Shown here piece after piece: positions 13,701-25,600 of a stretch of 64,000 nt of DNA. The DNA comes from Mastigamoeba balamuthi. Lineage: Eukaryota; Evosea; Mastigamoebida; Mastigamoebidae. The notes under the pieces are model-generated. The model did no database searches. It saw only the letters and a program-made list of their open reading frames with translations, and had not been told where the DNA came from. Where the stretch lies: NCBI GenBank assembly GCA_902651635.1, contig CACRSC010000010.1, positions 1,522,086 to 1,586,085 of the forward strand, read 5' to 3'. Numbering within the stretch: position 1 is the stretch's first letter; each line of letters opens with the position of its first letter. The position numbers were made by a program, and so were the translations under genes.

Positions 13701-16700
13701 GCGGAGCGAGACTCGGAAGTTCGATTCGCGTGGAAGGTGGACTCGTGTGGGCGCACGTGCCGGAACGACACGGCGTGCACAACGACGCTGATGGTGGACG
13801 GGATGACAAAGGGCAGGTGGAGCGTGGGGAATAGAGTTGCATTCGATATCAGCCAGAGTGGACTGTCAGACGGAGACCACGATTGGATGGTTGTTGTGAA
13901 CAATGGCGTCGAGGAAACCCTGTCGCCATCGCGGAGCTTCAGTGTGTGCCAGGTGGTGGCGCCAGACGGACCAGAGATCATATCACCCAAGCGTGGAGAC
14001 GTTGTGGTGAGTCCAGTGACACTCCAGTGGAAGGGGGCCAACTGGAGGAAGGAGTGCTCACAGAACAAGTCGTACGCGCTTTACATCGACGGCGTATCCA
14101 TCTGTTCTTTACGCTCGGATGTTCTTTCTCAGCAGAACGCGATGAATCCCGGGACACACACGTTCTCAGTTGTCGCCCAGAGCGACGCCATGCAGTCACC
14201 ACAGAGCATCTCGTCTGGCTGGCGTGTGTGCGTGCCGGCCATGCCATCTGCGCCGGTCCTGTCGCTGTCGACTGGGACTGTGGTGGTGCAGCCGTACTGG
14301 CTGCGGTGGACACTGGGGGCCAAGGGAGACAACTGCACACGTGGCCCAGAGAGGACGGTGGTGACGCTGTGGGCAATCGGAAACGAGACGCATCCACTGT
14401 TGAACAGCACACCGGCGGAGGCGATGGCGCACGCGATGAGCGGGCTGCGCGAGGGGGCGTACGGGGTGCGAGTGGCGTACAGCAACGGGTATCCCGGGCT
14501 GACGGCGAGCAGCGAGACGACGTTCAGCGTGTGCACCCCGCGGGCCGGGACAGCGGCAGAGCTGATGGAACCGGCGGACGGGGCGCTGGTGGTGTCGGAG
14601 CGGACGGGGCAGGTGTGCACAGCAGCGATGCGGTGGAGCGTTGCGGACAGCGGGGCAACGTGCGGGGCAGCGACGGGCGCGTACGTTGTGGTGCGAGAGG
14701 AGGAGACGGGAGCGGTTGTGGCGAACGAGACGGTGGACGCGTTCGCGACGAGGGCTGCGGTGGGGAACCTGACGAGCGGGAACTACACGTGGGGCGTCGT
14801 GCAGTCGAACCCGTTCTGGACGACCACGTCGCCGACGCGGAAGGTGGAGGTGTGCGTGCCGGAGCCACCAGGACGGGCGACGCTGAGGACACCCGAGAAC
14901 AACACGGTGGTGGGGAGGACGCGGGTGGCGTTCGGGTGGGAGCAGCGGTGGGGAGGGAGGCGATGCGGGGCGAGGAGCAACGGGACGAGGGAGTGGTACC
15001 AGCTGTTCCTGAGGAGGCCGGGAGAGCAGGGGTTCGCGTGCGTGGGGACCGTCCCGGCGACGCAGATGGGGAGCGAGGTGGTGCTGCAGCAGAGCGCAGG
15101 GTGGTACCAGTGGTACATCGCGGTACGCCGGAGCGAGGGGGCGCGGCCAGCGACTGAGCGGGATGGAATGCGGATTGGGGAAGCGCAGTTCTACAGGGAG
15201 TCGTCGACGGAGCCGATTGTGGTGGCGTCGGAGGTGCAGCAGTTCCGGGTGTGCATCGCGAGCGGGCCGTCGGCGCCGATGCTGGCGCAGCCGGCGTACG
15301 GGCACTGGATGTACAGGCCGTACAACTTCACGTTCAGCGCCATGAGCGCGTCGACGGCGGGGGACTCGTGCTCGCCGGTGGTGGCGGAGCCGTACTACGA
15401 GCTGCTGCTGGGGACCACGTCGGAGAACATGACGGTGGCCGCGCGGGCGGACCTGCACGAGACTCTCGCAACGGGTGGCCCTGTGTTCCGGGACGTGGAC
15501 GTGGCGCCGGGGCAGTGGCTGTGGACGGTGCGGTTCTACAACAGAGACGGGGCGTATGCCAGTGTGACCGAGTACAGGCTGGTGAGCGCGTGCACGGTTC
15601 CCGAGATCCCAACGCTGGTGTGGCCTGTCAACAACACAGGCGTTCCGTCGAGACGTACGTCTCCACTTGCCGCCTCGATGAGACCCAGATCATCTCTAAC
15701 ATCGCTGGCAGACGTGCGAATGGAGTGGAAGAAGGTGACAGAGTGGGGAGGCTGTGTGCTGAGTGCGGAAAAGAGGGTGACCAAGGTGTATCTCTGGCTC
15801 AGCATTGTCCCGGACGGGGCGAATGCGAGTGCCGCTGTCATGACCCGTATGAACGTCACAATCGCAGCTACTGACAGCGTGCTCGAGCTCGCGGACACAG
15901 GTTATCCCTTCCTCCATACGAACGCAGTTTACTAACTCATGAAGGATCGATAGACTCGGTTGCCAACGCGACGTACTTCTGGATGCTGGAGGTCCTCAAT
16001 GGCGAGACATCCTCATTTTCGGAAATGAGGACGTTCAGGACAGCAGCCTGGGACTGCAGAGAGATGGACTGTGGTCTGGGGACGTGTGACGACAGGCTTC
16101 TCAAGTGCCTGTGCCCCAACAAGAAGTACGCCGACAGTTGCCCTCCGGAGAAGCCAAAGAGTGCGCCCAGTTGCATTTATTTGTCCCATTCGCTCTCTCG
16201 ACTTCGATTGACCGACTGGGCAGAGGAGGTGAACGTGGGAGCAATCGTGGGTCCGGTGGTTGGTGGCGTTTTCTTGCTGGCAGCGATCGCTGTGGTGGCG
16301 ATTGTGGTGGCGCGGAGGCGCAGAGGCGGGAAGCGGAAGAGAGTGACAGTAAAGTCACCGAGCGAGCGCCTGCGGTTTGTGGAAGTGAAGATGCCACGGC
16401 CGACGCCGGCAGGGGACCTGGAGGAGGTGGACAGGCTGGTGGCGGAGGACGCGGGGAATGGATTCGCGATGGCGTTTGGGCTGGCAGACAGCACGACGCC
16501 GACCGAGTCGGAGAACCTGGCCAAGGCGCTGGTGTACGCGTACGAGCGGCACGGGGCGTCGATGGAACTGGTGGTGGCACTCATCGAGCGCGAGGTCCAG
16601 AAATGCGGTGAGTGTTAATAACTTTCGTCTTAACTTACGTTCATGGCTTGTCTTGTCTTCTACTCCATGGTGACAAGTAATCTTTATGAAAGAATATTAA

Positions 16701-17642
16701 TTCTAAAGTTTTCGAAACTAATAGCGCATGACAACTGAATACAGAATGCGTGGATGTGATCTTCAGGAACAACAGCCTGGCGACCAAGGCGTTCAAGTTC
16801 TATTCCAAAATGGTGTCGCTGCGCTACCTCTACAAGACATTCGGGGCGCTGCTCCAGGAGCTCCTCCAGAAGGAGGTCGACGCACGCCAGGACGCCGAGG
16901 ACGAGGAGGAGGCGGTACGGCGTGGCAAGGTGGTGAGCGTGCGGATGTTCGCGGAGGGGCAGCACGAGGTGGACCCGGAGAAGATGGAGGCCGGGGCGGA
17001 GGTGACGGACCTGGCGGTGAACGTGCTGCAGCTGTGCGTGACAGCGCAGCAGTTCATGACGCAGATCTTCCGGTCGACGCCCGAGGTGCCGGAGGAGGTG
17101 GTGCACGTGTGCGCAGCGGTGCGGCGGTGCGTGGAGGCCAAGTACCCCGGAAACCCCAAGACGGTGTGGGCGGCAGTGGGGGCGTTCATCTTCCTGCGAC
17201 TGCTGAACGTGGCCATCAGTGTTCCCGAATTCTACGGGCTCCTCAAGCAGCCGCCGGGGGAGTCGCTGCGCAGGACCCTCGTGCTAGTTGCCAAGGTTCT
17301 ACAATCCGCCTCGACAGGCACGCTGTTCGGAACGAAGGAGGAGTATATGACCAGCTTCAACGAGCTCGTCACCAACAACCTTGCTCACCTCGAGCAGTTC
17401 TACAACGTAGGCACCATTCTCTACAGAATTTAGAGTACTGAGAGTATTCCTTACAGACAATCACCGCTCCGCGGGCCAAATGGAGCAAGCCACGGGCCGT
17501 GAGGATCTCGGACGAGTATTATGAGCCGTCGCTGTACATAATCATGGCTGCCAGAAGTAATCATCTCACAAAATCAACTGACTTAGTGAGCCCCCCAGAG
17601 ACTCCTAAACCCGTTGAGAGTACACCATTTGCACATCTCTGA
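10780..17642 (+). CDS. transmembrane receptor with cytosolic RasGAP domain, copy B (intact)
   Basis: The ATG at 10780 opens a signal peptide (MRGYTALAAATLVLGCALAG). Introns deduced from frame and from the paralogues are 10879-10985, 11306-11368, 11518-11563, 11653-11703, 12593-12666, 13228-13281, 15655-15711, 15901-15953 (with an ACTAAC branch-like site), 16161-16223, 16608-16744 and 17407-17456. The N-terminal part has a Pro/Gly/Tyr tract (about 11160-11220). About 12 FN3/Ig-like modules follow, each with paired Cys, then a Cys-rich knot (16050-16160), a membrane helix (16236-16310, IVGPVVGGVFLLAAIAVV) and an Arg-rich stop-transfer. The RasGAP domain spans about 16400-17406: arginine finger in IFRNNSLATKAF (codon 16765-16767), FLRLLNVAISVPEFYG, and TGTLFGTKEEYM near its end. 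Several introns are multiples of three without stops. The tail ends at a TGA at 17640-17642 and is continuous; its 10 differing codons are not an intron. It should switch off a Ras/Rap-like GTPase in response to an external ligand, both unknown. Confidence 0.87.
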
Positions 17643-18231
17643 TCAGAATAGTCCACAAACGTAATACAGCACATTTCCGCCATTGCAAGTCACTGGTTCT
17701 GAAATCTGTTTACAATTTAGCTTTTTAACGCACACGATGTTGTAGATGATAACACAGAGAAAGATGGGGCATCGGATGACATCGTGACGGACTCAACGGG
17801 GGTGAGCAAACTCATGCAAGCTGCTGTCACTGAGTAGCAGCATCTTCCAAAGCATTCATGCAACTGAGAGTGCTTGTGCACAGGTTGGACTTCGTCAACA
17901 ACATCCCTGACTCATTGATCCACAAGGGTGAAACACGTGCTACTGTCCACATTGTCACTGGAACAGAGAAGGACATGATGCACTGTCTCTGAGCTGGATT
18001 GTACTCACGATAACTGCACTTATATGCAGTACAACAAGAGTGGTGTCTAAACCTCATATACCGACTCCAGCAGTGCAAAGAGTGCTGCCTGCCAGCCGGC
18101 AGTGCAGCTGGCGCCGCCATAGCAGTCCTCGAGGCTCGTCTCGATGATACCGTTGCCTAAGCTCTGGGACCCCGCCGCCCGACACGTTGCAGCTCCATGT
18201 GTCCCTGGCCCGATGGCACTAGGGAGGCTCG
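17643..18231. other. intergenic stretch 3' of receptor B, no gene recognised
   Basis: It is AT-richer just after the stop codon of B (17640-17800) and GC-rich further on. Short reading frames on both strands have no recognisable family. Part of it may be the 3' portion of the decayed Cys-rich gene that follows on the minus strand. Confidence 0.3.
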
Positions 18232-18900
18232 TCAGGGCACTCGGAGGTCCGGGGCCCCGCAGCCGCAGTGGCAGCCTTGGCCCGAACACATCCGGGGAGT
18301 ACGCCTACACCTGCAGCATCCCTCACGCGCCCAGCAAGCAGTGGCAGGCGGGCCGCACTTTGGCGACCTCTGCGAGGCCGCGGCGCAGTGGGGTCGGAGG
18401 CGCCGCTGGTCTGGCAGATCGCCCCAATATGACCGACGCCAAGGCCCCGAAGAAGGCATACGTCCCTACCAGGCGGCCACGTACTCGCAGCGCGAGACGC
18501 CCGGACAGGGCGCGCGGGTGCCAGGCTGCCGAGGCGGTGGTGTCACGGCAGCAGGGTCCATGGTCGCGCAGCCGCACTGGCAGCCGAATGACGGCGGCTT
18601 GAGCCCCGTAGCCACAGCCCCGTGTCCACTCTTTGCCAAGCGGTACACAGGAGAGGGGGGGAGAGAGAGAGCGAGAGAGAGAGAGAGAGAGCTGCAGCTG
18701 CGTGAGACGCGGGAAGGGAGAAGAGGGAGGTTAGCGACCTTGGCAGAGGCCCGTTCAGTTGCAGACCTCGGGTGCACTGGGTGCTCTGCGCGGGCTCGCT
18801 CGGCGTCCCACGCCCAGCAGTTGCAGTGAGGGTCCGCGTCCTCGAAAAGGACTCTAGCACGGGACCAGCCCGCGGGGGCCGCAAGCGCCGCGAGCACGCT
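18232..18900 (-). pseudogene. possible decayed Cys-rich repeat gene related to those at 57.8-63.3 kb
   Basis: Reading the minus strand from about 18890, three short segments resemble the Cys-rich exon modules of the genes at 57.8-63.3 kb, whose signature is C.C.CG followed by DPDC. They are DADPHCNCWAWDAE near 18830, FGCQCGCATMDPA near 18575 followed by a CPGVSRC tail, and SGQGCHCGCGAPD near 18260. A GTACGT donor-like site follows the second block. The Asp-Pro-Asp-Cys part is eroded in all three, and no open frame joins them. It could instead be a divergent live gene with introns. It matters because it puts a relative of the Cys-rich family between two receptor genes 40 kb away. Confidence 0.3.
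18651..18691. repeat. (GA)n microsatellite
   Basis: A roughly 41-bp purine-only GA/GGG tract interrupted by one C. It lies in the presumed intron between two of the eroded Cys-rich modules. Confidence 0.85.
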
Positions 18901-19642
18901 GGAGACGTCGTCCCCCGCCCAGTCATCCAGGCTGCCGAGGGCCCCGCGATTCTGGGTTCCATTTCCACCTCAGGATTCACGCACTTCACCAAAAGGTTAT
19001 CTGATGGGGAAATTCTCGAGAAGCCCACCAGTTGACCTGCATGCAGGGTCGATACGCGTGCCAACCCAACCGAGCAGGTTTCCGAATTCCGGTGGCAGCT
19101 CACGGGCACAGGGTGGGGCCGGAGGAAATCGGCTGCAGGCCATACATGTACACCTCGTCATCTGAAGAGAATAAAGTGCCGAGATATGCGTATCTACTCC
19201 GCCGGTGTGCCAGAGAGAAGGGGGATATCGCGGAAGTGCGGGAAAAACTCTGGAATTCGCGAAAACGGAGTTTTCATTTAGTTTCCACTCCACCCTACCT
19301 CGGGCCGATGCAAGGGAAAACGCGAAGCTGGGGAGTGGTCATGACGGTGCGTCGCAGCACAGGCCTCAGAGGTTCTCTGAGGGCCACCTCCACCTCCGTC
19401 ACAGGAAAAAACAGATCTCTGAACCGACGGCACCGCCGCAGAAAACTGCCTATTTCATTCTTAGTACCTTATTGCACTCAGTGCCCCCTTGTGTCGCCCA
19501 CACACAACACCGCAGGAGCCATTATCATTTGTAACCTTGTAACCTCCGTGGGCTGTTTGCCTGTCTGTCTTATCGAACCCTCTGTTGGACCTTCCACCCC
19601 GCGCGGTGACAACACTGACACTCCAACAGAGCCACTACCCCA
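18901..19642. promoter_or_regulatory. region upstream of receptor gene C
   Basis: This is 742 bp of mixed composition without a recognisable gene. The part next to the start codon at 19643 presumably carries the promoter of copy C, but no motif shared with the B upstream region is obvious by eye. Confidence 0.3.
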
Positions 19643-22600
19643 ATGCGCACTGCTGTTGTCGTCGCTCTGCTTGTGCTCTGCTGTGGCCTGAGGGCCACCG
19701 GGCGCTACGGGGTGTGGCAACCTCAAACTTATTGGGTATGCTTGCTTATCCTATTCGCCCACACCCCTCAACTTCAACAGAGCACCTCCCCACCGGGGCA
19801 CCCCACTAACTGGCACACCCACACCAACCACCCCAGCCCTCGATCCAATCGGCCGAGTCGAACCCCGAGACGGTGGCCGTGCTGCAGATGTCGCAGAGCC
19901 CCACCTATGTGGTGATCCCCGCGCCCAGCATGAACACCAAGCGGAGATCGTTTCGCGTCCACGTCGAGGGGCCCGACGACAGGTGGGCAGGCCCACAGTT
20001 CCAGCCAGGCCCATACGGTCCTGGTCCACTGGGCACTCCGAGGTACACGTGCGGCTGGTCCAGCCAAGGCTGTCTCAACACCATGTTTTTCGACGCGGTG
20101 TACGACGCACCACTTCGTTTTTTGTATGGGAGGAAACAACAACTCATTTCCAGTGCAGGTCCACACAGTTTTTCCCTATCGATTGGGGCGCTTCGGAATT
20201 CCCGCAGATGAGCAGTTCAATAACGTTGGCAAATTCGTTCATGTGCGTGGACAACTACAACGTTGTAGCGCAGCACAACCCGGTCAACTGCTTCCCAATG
20301 CAAGGTACACTACGCAGAGAATTCAGATTTTTTTCTGATCTGTTGACAATCTTCGCGCAGCCAGCTACAGCTATAACTGCAAAGATTGGATGGGCGATCC
20401 TCCGCAGATTGTTACCCGCGACTCTGCCCAGTTCATGGGATACTCCACTGTTCGTCAATGAGATCACATTTCAATTTCCTTTTGATATCTGATCCTGGTT
20501 GGCATTTTCAGATTGACTGGGCGTACAACTCGATGTCGAACGAGCCCCAGTGTCCCTGCAGCAGGTTCAGCGTGTGGGTGGCAGACAACGAGCGCATGGA
20601 CGGCGCCACCCAGCAGACTGTTGTTCCCTGCGCGCCCGCCCAGTGCACTGGAGGCGGGCCGCTGCCCAACTGCCAGTCGGCGACGCTGAGCCTGGCCCCC
20701 AACAGCCCCGCACGGCCGTTCTGGTTCGTGGCTGTGGCCGAGCACTCGAACAGCGGCGACGCGCTGCAGTCGCCTGCACGGAAGATCTGCGTGGGGTCGC
20801 AGGCAGGGGCGCCGACGGGGCTGAGGAGCGCAGCGGGAGGGACGCAGCTGGGCCCCGGGTCGGCGCTGGCGTGGACAGCACCGGAGCAGAGGGGGTACTC
20901 GTGCAGCGGTGGAGCGGGGGCGATGTACACGGTGACGCTGTTCGCCAAGGGCGGGCAGAGGGCCGTGATGACGCTGCCGCCTGTGGTGGACACGAGCGCG
21001 TGGCTGCCGGGGAACCTGGCAGATGGGCAGTACGAGTGGACGGTCAGCGCGGGAGGGGAGGCGAGCGCACGGGCGTCGTTCACGTTCTGCAAGCCGGCCG
21101 GAGTGGCAGGACTGAGTGCATCGAGCAGCGCGCCGGCGAGCGGGACAGCAGCGGCGGCGTTCGGGTACTCGTGGGCTGTGAAATCGTGGGGGAAGGTGTG
21201 CTACGCGGCGAGGCAGCCCACAGGATCATTCTCGGTGTTGCTGGCGAGGAAGGACACGGGGGCTGTGCTGTTCCAGCTGGCCACGAAGCAAACAGCGTGG
21301 ACGACGCCGGCGGCGCTGGGGGAGGGGACGTACGCGCTGACGGTGGTGGCTGTGCCGACGTCTGGGAGCAACGCCAGCACGACCGTCACCAACACCTGTC
21401 CGTCCACACTTGATCCTCGCACCCTCATACCAACACATTAACACACTGACGGCGGGTGTATGCGTCTGGGCAGACTGTGTGCATAAGGCGCCGCAGGAGA
21501 CAACGATCGTTTATCCCACAGAGTCAGTCAAGGCGCCTCTGGCGGCATTCACATGGACCAAGCCCGACCTGGGGAAGGTGTGCGGGACAGTACCGACAGC
21601 GCAGTACTCTGTAGACATCTTCTCGGAAAACTCATCTTGGCATGTGACGCAAAGCGTCGCCACGGAGCACCTCGAGGTCAGTCTTCCCGCTGCTGGGGAC
21701 TACATGGTAAATGTGAATGTGACGAACGGGGTGATGTGGAGCAGCCAGGTCACGCGAGTGTTCAGATACTGCATTCCGACAGCGCCGGATGTTCCCACCT
21801 TCACGGACACCCTCGGGAACTTCTGGATCACAAACTCGATGCCGAGAGCCACGTGGACCGCTGACATGAACACTCCGTGCACAACGGCCTCTGTGACGAC
21901 GTTCTATGTGTTCTGGGGCTCGGGTGCAAATCCCGCCGTCGCCAGTGTACAGTCGTCGCCCTCGTGGGACCTGCCACAGTCAACCCCGGCAGGACGATAC
22001 AGCCTCAAGGTCATCGCCTTCAACGGCTTTGCCAGTGCGTCCCTCGCGGACATAAACGCATCCATCTCACACAAAATGCACTCCCGCAGACAGCACTGCG
22101 ACGCCGCTGAGAACAGTTGACGTGTGCACGAGAATCGCGCCATCAACGCCGCTGGTCACGAGTCCAGCGGGGATGCTGAGCACAACAGTGCCAGAGGTGC
22201 GGTTCACGTGGACCATCGGCAGCTTCGGAGAGGCGTGCACGAGGCCTGGGAAGAGGGCTTCGGACGGCAACGCTGTGCAGCTGTTCGTGTGGGACGAGGA
22301 CACAATGCCAGCACAGCCGACAGCCACATTCGAGGGCGGACAGACGACGTATGTGATGAACCTGACGTGGGCAGGGACATGGACGTACATGATCCGGGTG
22401 ACCAATGGGGCCCTGTCGACATCGAGCGCTACGGGGACAATCATGTATAAGACTGCGTGCACTCTGACTCCTCCTGAAGTTGTGCCGTCATCGCCGCGAT
22501 ACGGATATGCAGAGCGCACCTCGGATGTTCATTTCGGCTGGAGGGTGGATACGTGCGGGCGCACGTGCCGGAACGACACGACGTGCACAACGACACTGAT

Positions 22601-25600
22601 GGTGAACGGTGAACCACAGGGTACATGGAGCGTGGGGAATAGAGTTCAGTTCGATGCAAGCACGACTGGACTGCCTGACGGGATCCACGAGTGGAGAGTC
22701 TCAGTAGACAATGGCGTCGACACCATCGTGTCTGATTCGTGGAATATCAGTGTGTGCCGGGTGGTGGCGCCAGATGCTCCAATCCTACTGTCGCCGAGAA
22801 ACGGTGACGTTGTGGTGAGTCCAGTGACACTCCAGTGGAAGGCTGCCAACTGGAGGAAAGAGTGCTCACAATCGAAGTCGTACATCCTGTTTGTGGACGG
22901 AGTGCTGAGCGATACCATCGCGCCGTCAACTGTGCTTCTGAAGCGCGAGATGGAACCAGGGACACACACGTTCTCAGTTGTCGCCCAGAGCGACGCCATG
23001 CAGTCACCACAGAGCATCTCGTCCGGCTGGCGTGTGTGCGTGCCGGCCATGCCATCTGCGCCGGTCCTGTCGCTGTCGGCTGGGACTGTGGTGGTGCAGC
23101 CGTACTGGCTGCGGTGGACACTGGGGGCCAAGGGAGACAACTGCACACGTGGCCCAGAGAGGACGGTGGTGACGCTGTGGGCAATCGGAAACGAGACGCA
23201 TCCACTGTTGAACAGCACGCCGGCGGAGGCGATGGCGCACGCGATGAGCGGGCTGCGCGAGGGGGCGTACGGGGTGCGAGTGGCGTACAGCAACGGGTAT
23301 CCCGGGCTGACGGCGAGCAGCGAGACGACGTTCAGCGTGTGCATCCCGCGGGCCGGGACAGCGGCAGAGCTGATGGAACCGGCGGACGGGGCGCTGGTGG
23401 TGTCGGAGCGGACGGGGCAGGTGTGCACGGCAGCGATGCGGTGGAGCGTTGCGGACAGCGGGGCAACGTGCGGGGCAGGCGACGGGCGCGTACGTTGTGG
23501 TGCGAGAGGAGGAGACGGGAGCGGTTGTGGCGAACGAGACGGTGGACGCGTTCGCGACGAGGGCTGCGGTGGGGAACCTGACGAGCGGGAACTACACGTG
23601 GGGCGTCGTGCAGTCGAACCCGTTCTGGACGACCACGTCGCCGACGCGGAAGGTGGAGGTGTGCGTGCCGGAGCCACCAGGACGGGCGACGCTGAGGACA
23701 CCCGAGAACAACACGGTGGTGGGGAGGACGCGGGTGGCGTTCGGGTGGGAGCAGGGGTGGGGAGGGAGGCGATGCGGGGCGAGGAGCAACGGGACGAGGG
23801 AGTGGTACCAGCTGTTCCTGAGGAGGCCGGGAGAGCAGGGGTTCGCGTGCGTGGGGACCGTCCCGGCGACGCAGATGGGGAGCGAGGTGGTGCTGCAGCA
23901 GAGCGCAGGGTGGTACCAGTGGTACATCGCGGTACGCCGGAGCGAGGGGGCGCGGCCAGCGACTGAGCGGGATGGAATGCGGATTGGGGAAGCGCAGTTC
24001 TACAGGGAGTCGTCGACGGAGCCGATTGTGGTGGCGTCGGAGGTGCAGCAGTTCCGGGTGTGCATCGCGAGCGGGCCGTCGGCGCCGATGCTGGCGCAGC
24101 CGGCGTACGGGCACTGGATGTACAGGCCGTACAACTTCACGTTCAGCGCCATGAGCGCGTCGACGGCGGGGGACTCGTGCTCGCCGGTGGTGGCGGAGCC
24201 GTACTACGAGCTGCTGCTGGGGACCACGTCGGAGAACATGACGGTGGCCGCGCGGGCGGACCTGCACGAGACTCTCGCAACGGGTGGCCCTGTGTTCCGG
24301 GACGTGGACGTGGCGCCGGGGCAGTGGCTGTGGACGGTGCGGTTCTACAACAGAGACGGGGCGTATGCCAGTGTGACCGAGTACAGGCTGGTGAGCGCGT
24401 GCACGGTTCCCGAGATCCCAACGCTGGTGTGGCCTGTCAACAACACAGGCGTTCCGTCGAGACGTACGTCTCCACTTGCCGCCTCGATGAGACCCAGATC
24501 ATCTCTAACATCGCTGGCAGACGTGCGAATGGAGTGGAAGAAGGTGACAGAGTGGGGAGGCTGTGTGCTGAGTGCGGAAAAGAGGGTGACCAAGGTGTAT
24601 CTCTGGCTCAGCATTGTCCCGGACGGGGCGAATGCGAGTGCCGCTGTCATGACCCGTATGAACGTCACAATTGCGGCCACTGACAATGCTCTCGAGCTCT
24701 CGGACAAATGTGATTGACCCGGTCTCATATCCTTCCATACTTATCGGTTGCTTTGTCGGTAGATTCTGTTGCAAACGCGACGTACTTCTGGATGCTGGAG
24801 GTCCTCAATGGCGAGAAGTCCTCGTTCTCGGAGATGCGTACATTCAGAACGGCAGTCCGGGACTGTAGGGAGATGGACTGCGGTCTCGGAACGTGCGACG
24901 ACAGGCTGCTCAAGTGCCTGTGTCCCAACAAGAAGTACGCCGATAGCTGCCCTCCGGACACACCCAAGAGTGCGTACAAAACCAACCTGTTTGTGGCAAT
25001 CGAATTAAAACAAGCAACAGAAGGAGTGAACGTGGGTGTGATTGTGGGGCCAGTGGTTGGTGGCGTCTTTGTGCTGGCAGCGATCGCCGTGGTGGCGATT
25101 GTGGTGGCGCGAAGACGAAGAAGTGGGAGGCGGAAGAGAGTGACAATCAAGTCGCCGAGCGAGCGCCTGCGGTTTGTGGAGGTGAAGATGCCACGGCCGA
25201 CGCCGGCAGGGGACCTGGAGGAGGTGGACAGGCTGGTGGCGGAGGACGTGGGGAATGGATTCGCGATGGCGTTTGGGCTGGCAGACAGCACGACGCCGAC
25301 CGAGTCGGAGAACCTGGCCAAGGCGCTGGTGTACGCGTACGAGCGGCACGGGGCGTCGCTGAAGCTGGTGGAAGCGCTCATCGAGCGCGAGGTCCAGAAC
25401 TGTGGTGAGCCTTGTTTTGCCATCTCTGCCTCTGTATTGAGGCAGACGGCTGCCAGTCGTGATGTGCTCTCACCAAGTTCGCTCGTGGGCACAGAGTCAG
25501 TGGACGTGATCTTCAGGAACAACAGCCTGGCGACCAAGGCGTTCAAGTTCTACTCCAAGATGGTGTCACTGCGCTACCTCTACATGACCTTCGGCGCGCT

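Noticed and set aside
14196-15458. 420-codon open frame on the minus strand inside receptor B (with equivalents in A and C)
   Set aside because: It is an Arg/His/Pro-rich antisense shadow of GC-rich codons; it recurs only where the sense frame is conserved and shows no family resemblance.
15655-15711. Continuous coding through this segment of receptor B, as a naive frame suggests
   Set aside because: Copy A has a 56-bp version at this place, which would shift the frame if it were exonic. Splice borders are present in all copies, so it is an intron that happens to be a multiple of three.
17557-17586. A 30-bp GT...AG segment near the end of receptor B that looks like a tiny intron
   Set aside because: It is exactly ten codons, open in frame, and the aligned stretch of copy C is coding, so it is read as exon.
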